A stretch of 7,807 nt of DNA from Alphaproteobacteria bacterium UBA1002. Lineage in GTDB: Bacteria; Pseudomonadota; Alphaproteobacteria; Rickettsiales; UBA998. Below the pieces are notes generated by a model. It was not told the origin of the DNA. It searched no databases and saw only the letters and a program-made list of their open reading frames with translations. Shown here one piece after another: positions 6,316 to 7,807 of this stretch (positions within the stretch are counted from its first letter, which is position 1; each line of letters opens with the position of its first letter). Location: positions 1 to 7,807 of the forward strand of contig DBAU01000039.1 in NCBI GenBank assembly GCA_002291845.1, written 5' to 3'. A program made the translations under genes and the position numbers.

Positions 6316-6927
6316 ATGCATTTTCCGACGGATCGCCGCCTCGTCATTGCCACTCATAACCCGGGAAAGCTGATAGAAATTCAGGATATCCTGGCGCCGT
6401 TTGGGCTAGACATCACCTCCGCCGGCGCCCTCGGCATCGAGGAGCCAGAGGAAACCGGCCTGACTTTTGAGGAGAATGCCGCGCTCAAAGCTCGTCACTC
6501 GGCAGACAGGAGCGGACGTTGGGCATTATCAGACGATTCGGGCCTCGAAGTCGATGCGCTGGGCGGCGCTCCGGGGATTTACTCTGCCCGCTGGGCTGGG
6601 CCGCAAAAGGATTTTTCTTCCGCAATGGCACGTATTGAGCAGGACATTATCGGTGCAGGCCATGAGCCGGAGGGGGCACGTGCACGCTTTGTATGTGTGC
6701 TGGCCCTTGCCGCACCGGATGGATCCACGCAATGTTACCGCGGCACCGTAGAAGGACGACTTACCTTTCCCGCCCGAGGTGAGCGGGGCTTTGGCTATGA
6801 TCCCATTTTTATCGCTGATGGCATGACGAAAACATTCGCTGAAATTGCACCGGAAGAAAAACACCGCATCAGCCATCGCGCAAATGCCTTTACGCGAATG
6901 GCGCAGACATGGGAGCAAGCGGCATGA
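6316..6927 (+). CDS. rdgB: RdgB/HAM1-type dITP/XTP pyrophosphatase
   Basis: This 203-residue enzyme hydrolyses non-canonical purine nucleotides (ITP, dITP, XTP) to the monophosphate plus pyrophosphate, keeping deaminated bases out of DNA and RNA. The family hallmarks are all present: ATHNPGK (12-18) binds the triphosphate, FEENAALKA (51-59) supplies metal-binding glutamates, SDDSGLEVDAL (72-82) includes the likely catalytic Asp74, GFGYDPIF (158-165) forms the base pocket, and KHRISHRANAF (182-192) closes the active site. The length is typical. Upstream AGGAATAGAG (6301-6310) supplies the ribosome site. The last codons overlap the next gene by ATGA, indicating translational coupling to the flavoprotein. 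In many alphaproteobacteria hemW follows rdgB; here it does not. Confidence 0.97.
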   Translation: MHFPTDRRLVIATHNPGKLIEIQDILAPFGLDITSAGALGIEEPEETGLTFEENAALKARHSADRSGRWALSDDSGLEVDALGGAPGIYSARWAGPQKDFSSAMARIEQDIIGAGHEPEGARARFVCVLALAAPDGSTQCYRGTVEGRLTFPARGERGFGYDPIFIADGMTKTFAEIAPEEKHRISHRANAFTRMAQTWEQAA

Positions 6928-7487
6928 ACATTCTTATCTTCGCGGCCTCCCATCGTCCCGCTTCCAGCAACCGTCAGCTGGCACAGCTTTCCAAGCACTG
7001 GGTGCACGGTAAAGCCACCTCCGTAGACTTTGCGGAATATGCTGAGCTGGATGTACCGCTTTATAACGCATACACTAGTGAGGCAGGCGAGATTCCAGCA
7101 GCCGTACAGGCCGTAGCGGAACGCGTGCAACAAGCCGATGCATTAATTATTGCCGCCCCAGAATATAACTGGTCGATCCCCGGTTCACTGAAAAACCTGA
7201 TCGACTGGCTGTCTTACCTCAAGCCCTGCCCGCTGACAGGCCGGACAGCACTTCTGATGTGTGCAACCCCCTCCAAACGGGGCGGAGCGGTGGGCCTTTC
7301 ACACCTTAAAACTGCGCTCGAATGCGTTGGCGTGTTTGTCTATCCTTCTGCGTTTACCTGCGGGGAATCCCATGGCATGCTAAGTCCCCAAGGCGCACTC
7401 ACAGAGCCCAAGATGCAACAACGCTTTGATGCGTTACATACGGAATTCCTTGATTACGCGCGTCGGCTGAAGCGAAGTGCTGCCTAA
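6924..7487 (+). CDS. NADPH-dependent FMN reductase-like flavoprotein
   Basis: The protein has a flavodoxin-like fold of the SsuE/ChrR type. MNILIFAASHRPASSNRQL (1-19) is the first strand plus the FMN phosphate-binding loop with its SxN element. IIAAPEYNWSIPGSLKNLID (75-94) is the family's strongest signature and places the flavin ring. TALLMCATPSKRGG (108-121) is the next strand and loop. Such enzymes use NAD(P)H to reduce FMN, quinones, azo dyes or metal oxyanions; the natural substrate cannot be told from sequence. I place the start at ATG 6924 (187 residues), because it overlaps the rdgB stop as ATGA and has GGGAG at 6911-6915 eight bases upstream. An in-frame ATG at 6909 would add five residues but lies deeper in rdgB. 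It is cytoplasmic: no signal peptide is visible. Confidence 0.88.
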   Translation: MNILIFAASHRPASSNRQLAQLSKHWVHGKATSVDFAEYAELDVPLYNAYTSEAGEIPAAVQAVAERVQQADALIIAAPEYNWSIPGSLKNLIDWLSYLKPCPLTGRTALLMCATPSKRGGAVGLSHLKTALECVGVFVYPSAFTCGESHGMLSPQGALTEPKMQQRFDALHTEFLDYARRLKRSAA

Positions 7488-7514
7488 CGCATTACCCCTG
7501 CGGAGAAAAATGTG

Positions 7515-7807
7515 ATGATGCACACCAGAGCCTTAACTGTTTTGGCACTGCTCTTGCTGCCCATATCGGCATGGGGAGATGAGCGCGCTTCCGCGCCTGT
7601 GGTGAATGAGGTCACAACCGCCACCCTTTTTGCTGAGCAGGAATTTTTAGTCCGCGGACAGGATCACTGGATTGGCGTGCAGCTCGATATGCCAGAAGGA
7701 TGGCATACCTACTGGATGAACCCTGGAGATACTGGGCTTGCAGCCAGTATACACGCAAAGGATCTACCCGATGGTATTCATCTTGGCCCTATCCACTGGG
7801 CATCTCC
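7515..7807 (+). CDS. DsbD/ScsB-like thiol-disulfide interchange protein, N-terminal part (runs off right edge)
   Basis: About 97 codons are present before the window ends. A signal peptide is clear: MMHTRALTVLALLLLPISAWG, with cleavage probably after the AWG. The exported part contains DHWIGVQLDMPEGWHTYW and NPGDTGLAA, then GIHLGPIHW, the pattern of the periplasmic N-terminal domain of DsbD/ScsB-type proteins. In the full family this domain precedes a membrane-embedded electron-transfer domain that moves reducing power from cytoplasmic thioredoxin to periplasmic partners; here those parts are off the edge and only inferred. Starts at GTG 7512, ATG 7515 and ATG 7518 are all possible; GGAG at 7502-7505 best suits 7515. 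It follows the flavoprotein by 27 bases and is probably in the same operon. Confidence 0.8.
   Translation, partial: MMHTRALTVLALLLLPISAWGDERASAPVVNEVTTATLFAEQEFLVRGQDHWIGVQLDMPEGWHTYWMNPGDTGLAASIHAKDLPDGIHLGPIHWAS

Noticed and set aside
6909..6923. Longer start for the FMN reductase at ATG 6909
   Set aside because: The ATG at 6924 makes the ATGA junction with rdgB, has GGGAG at the right distance, and begins with the MNILIFAAS strand expected at the start of this fold.
1..7807. Search for CRISPR arrays, transposons, tRNA or rRNA genes and defence genes
   Set aside because: No regularly spaced repeats, transposase motifs, terminal inverted repeats, tRNA-like folds or rRNA sequence were seen; nearly all of the window is accounted for by recognised genes.

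Overview
The window looks like a piece of an alphaproteobacterial chromosome dominated by housekeeping and cell-envelope genes. The lineage call rests on four things: a class I (archaeal-type) lysyl-tRNA synthetase, an FtsX-like protein with the LLEPWLG and LPxPLIIDV stretches typical of alphaproteobacteria, a GrpE gene near a divergent rph-rdgB pair, and a DsbD/ScsB-type periplasmic domain. The genus cannot be read from the sequence. The orphan prepilin with a PGDMTxATNFWG core recalls lineages such as Micavibrio-like bacteria, but that is only an impression.

Left half, minus strand, in transcription order: a secreted protein with three SPOR domains (2791 to 1259), grpE (1181 to 510) and the start of an ftsX-like gene (504 to beyond position 1). 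A heat-shock (RpoH-like) promoter can be proposed in the 77-base gap before grpE. The ftsX-like start lies only five bases after the grpE stop, so the two are probably co-transcribed.

Middle: a 248-base divergent intergenic region (2792-3039) carries small inverted repeats and a candidate extended -10 promoter facing lysS. On the plus strand follow lysS (class I LysRS, 3040-4602) and a lone type IV prepilin-like gene (4717-5493).

Right half, plus strand: rph (RNase PH), rdgB (inosine/xanthosine triphosphate pyrophosphatase), a small NADPH-dependent FMN reductase-like flavoprotein joined to rdgB by an ATGA overlap, and the start of a DsbD/ScsB-like exported protein that runs off the right edge. 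All lie head-to-tail with short gaps and are likely an operon. Their roles are tRNA 3'-end trimming, nucleotide-pool sanitation, flavin redox chemistry and periplasmic thiol-disulfide exchange.

I see no CRISPR array, transposon, tRNA, rRNA, prophage gene or defence system. No gap between genes exceeds 300 bases. I do not find a convincing new multi-gene system. The points most worth checking are the three equally spaced cysteine pairs in the SPOR protein, the Shine-Dalgarno-in-loop palindrome abutting the rph start codon, the orphan prepilin, and the grpE-ftsX junction lacking hrcA and ftsE.
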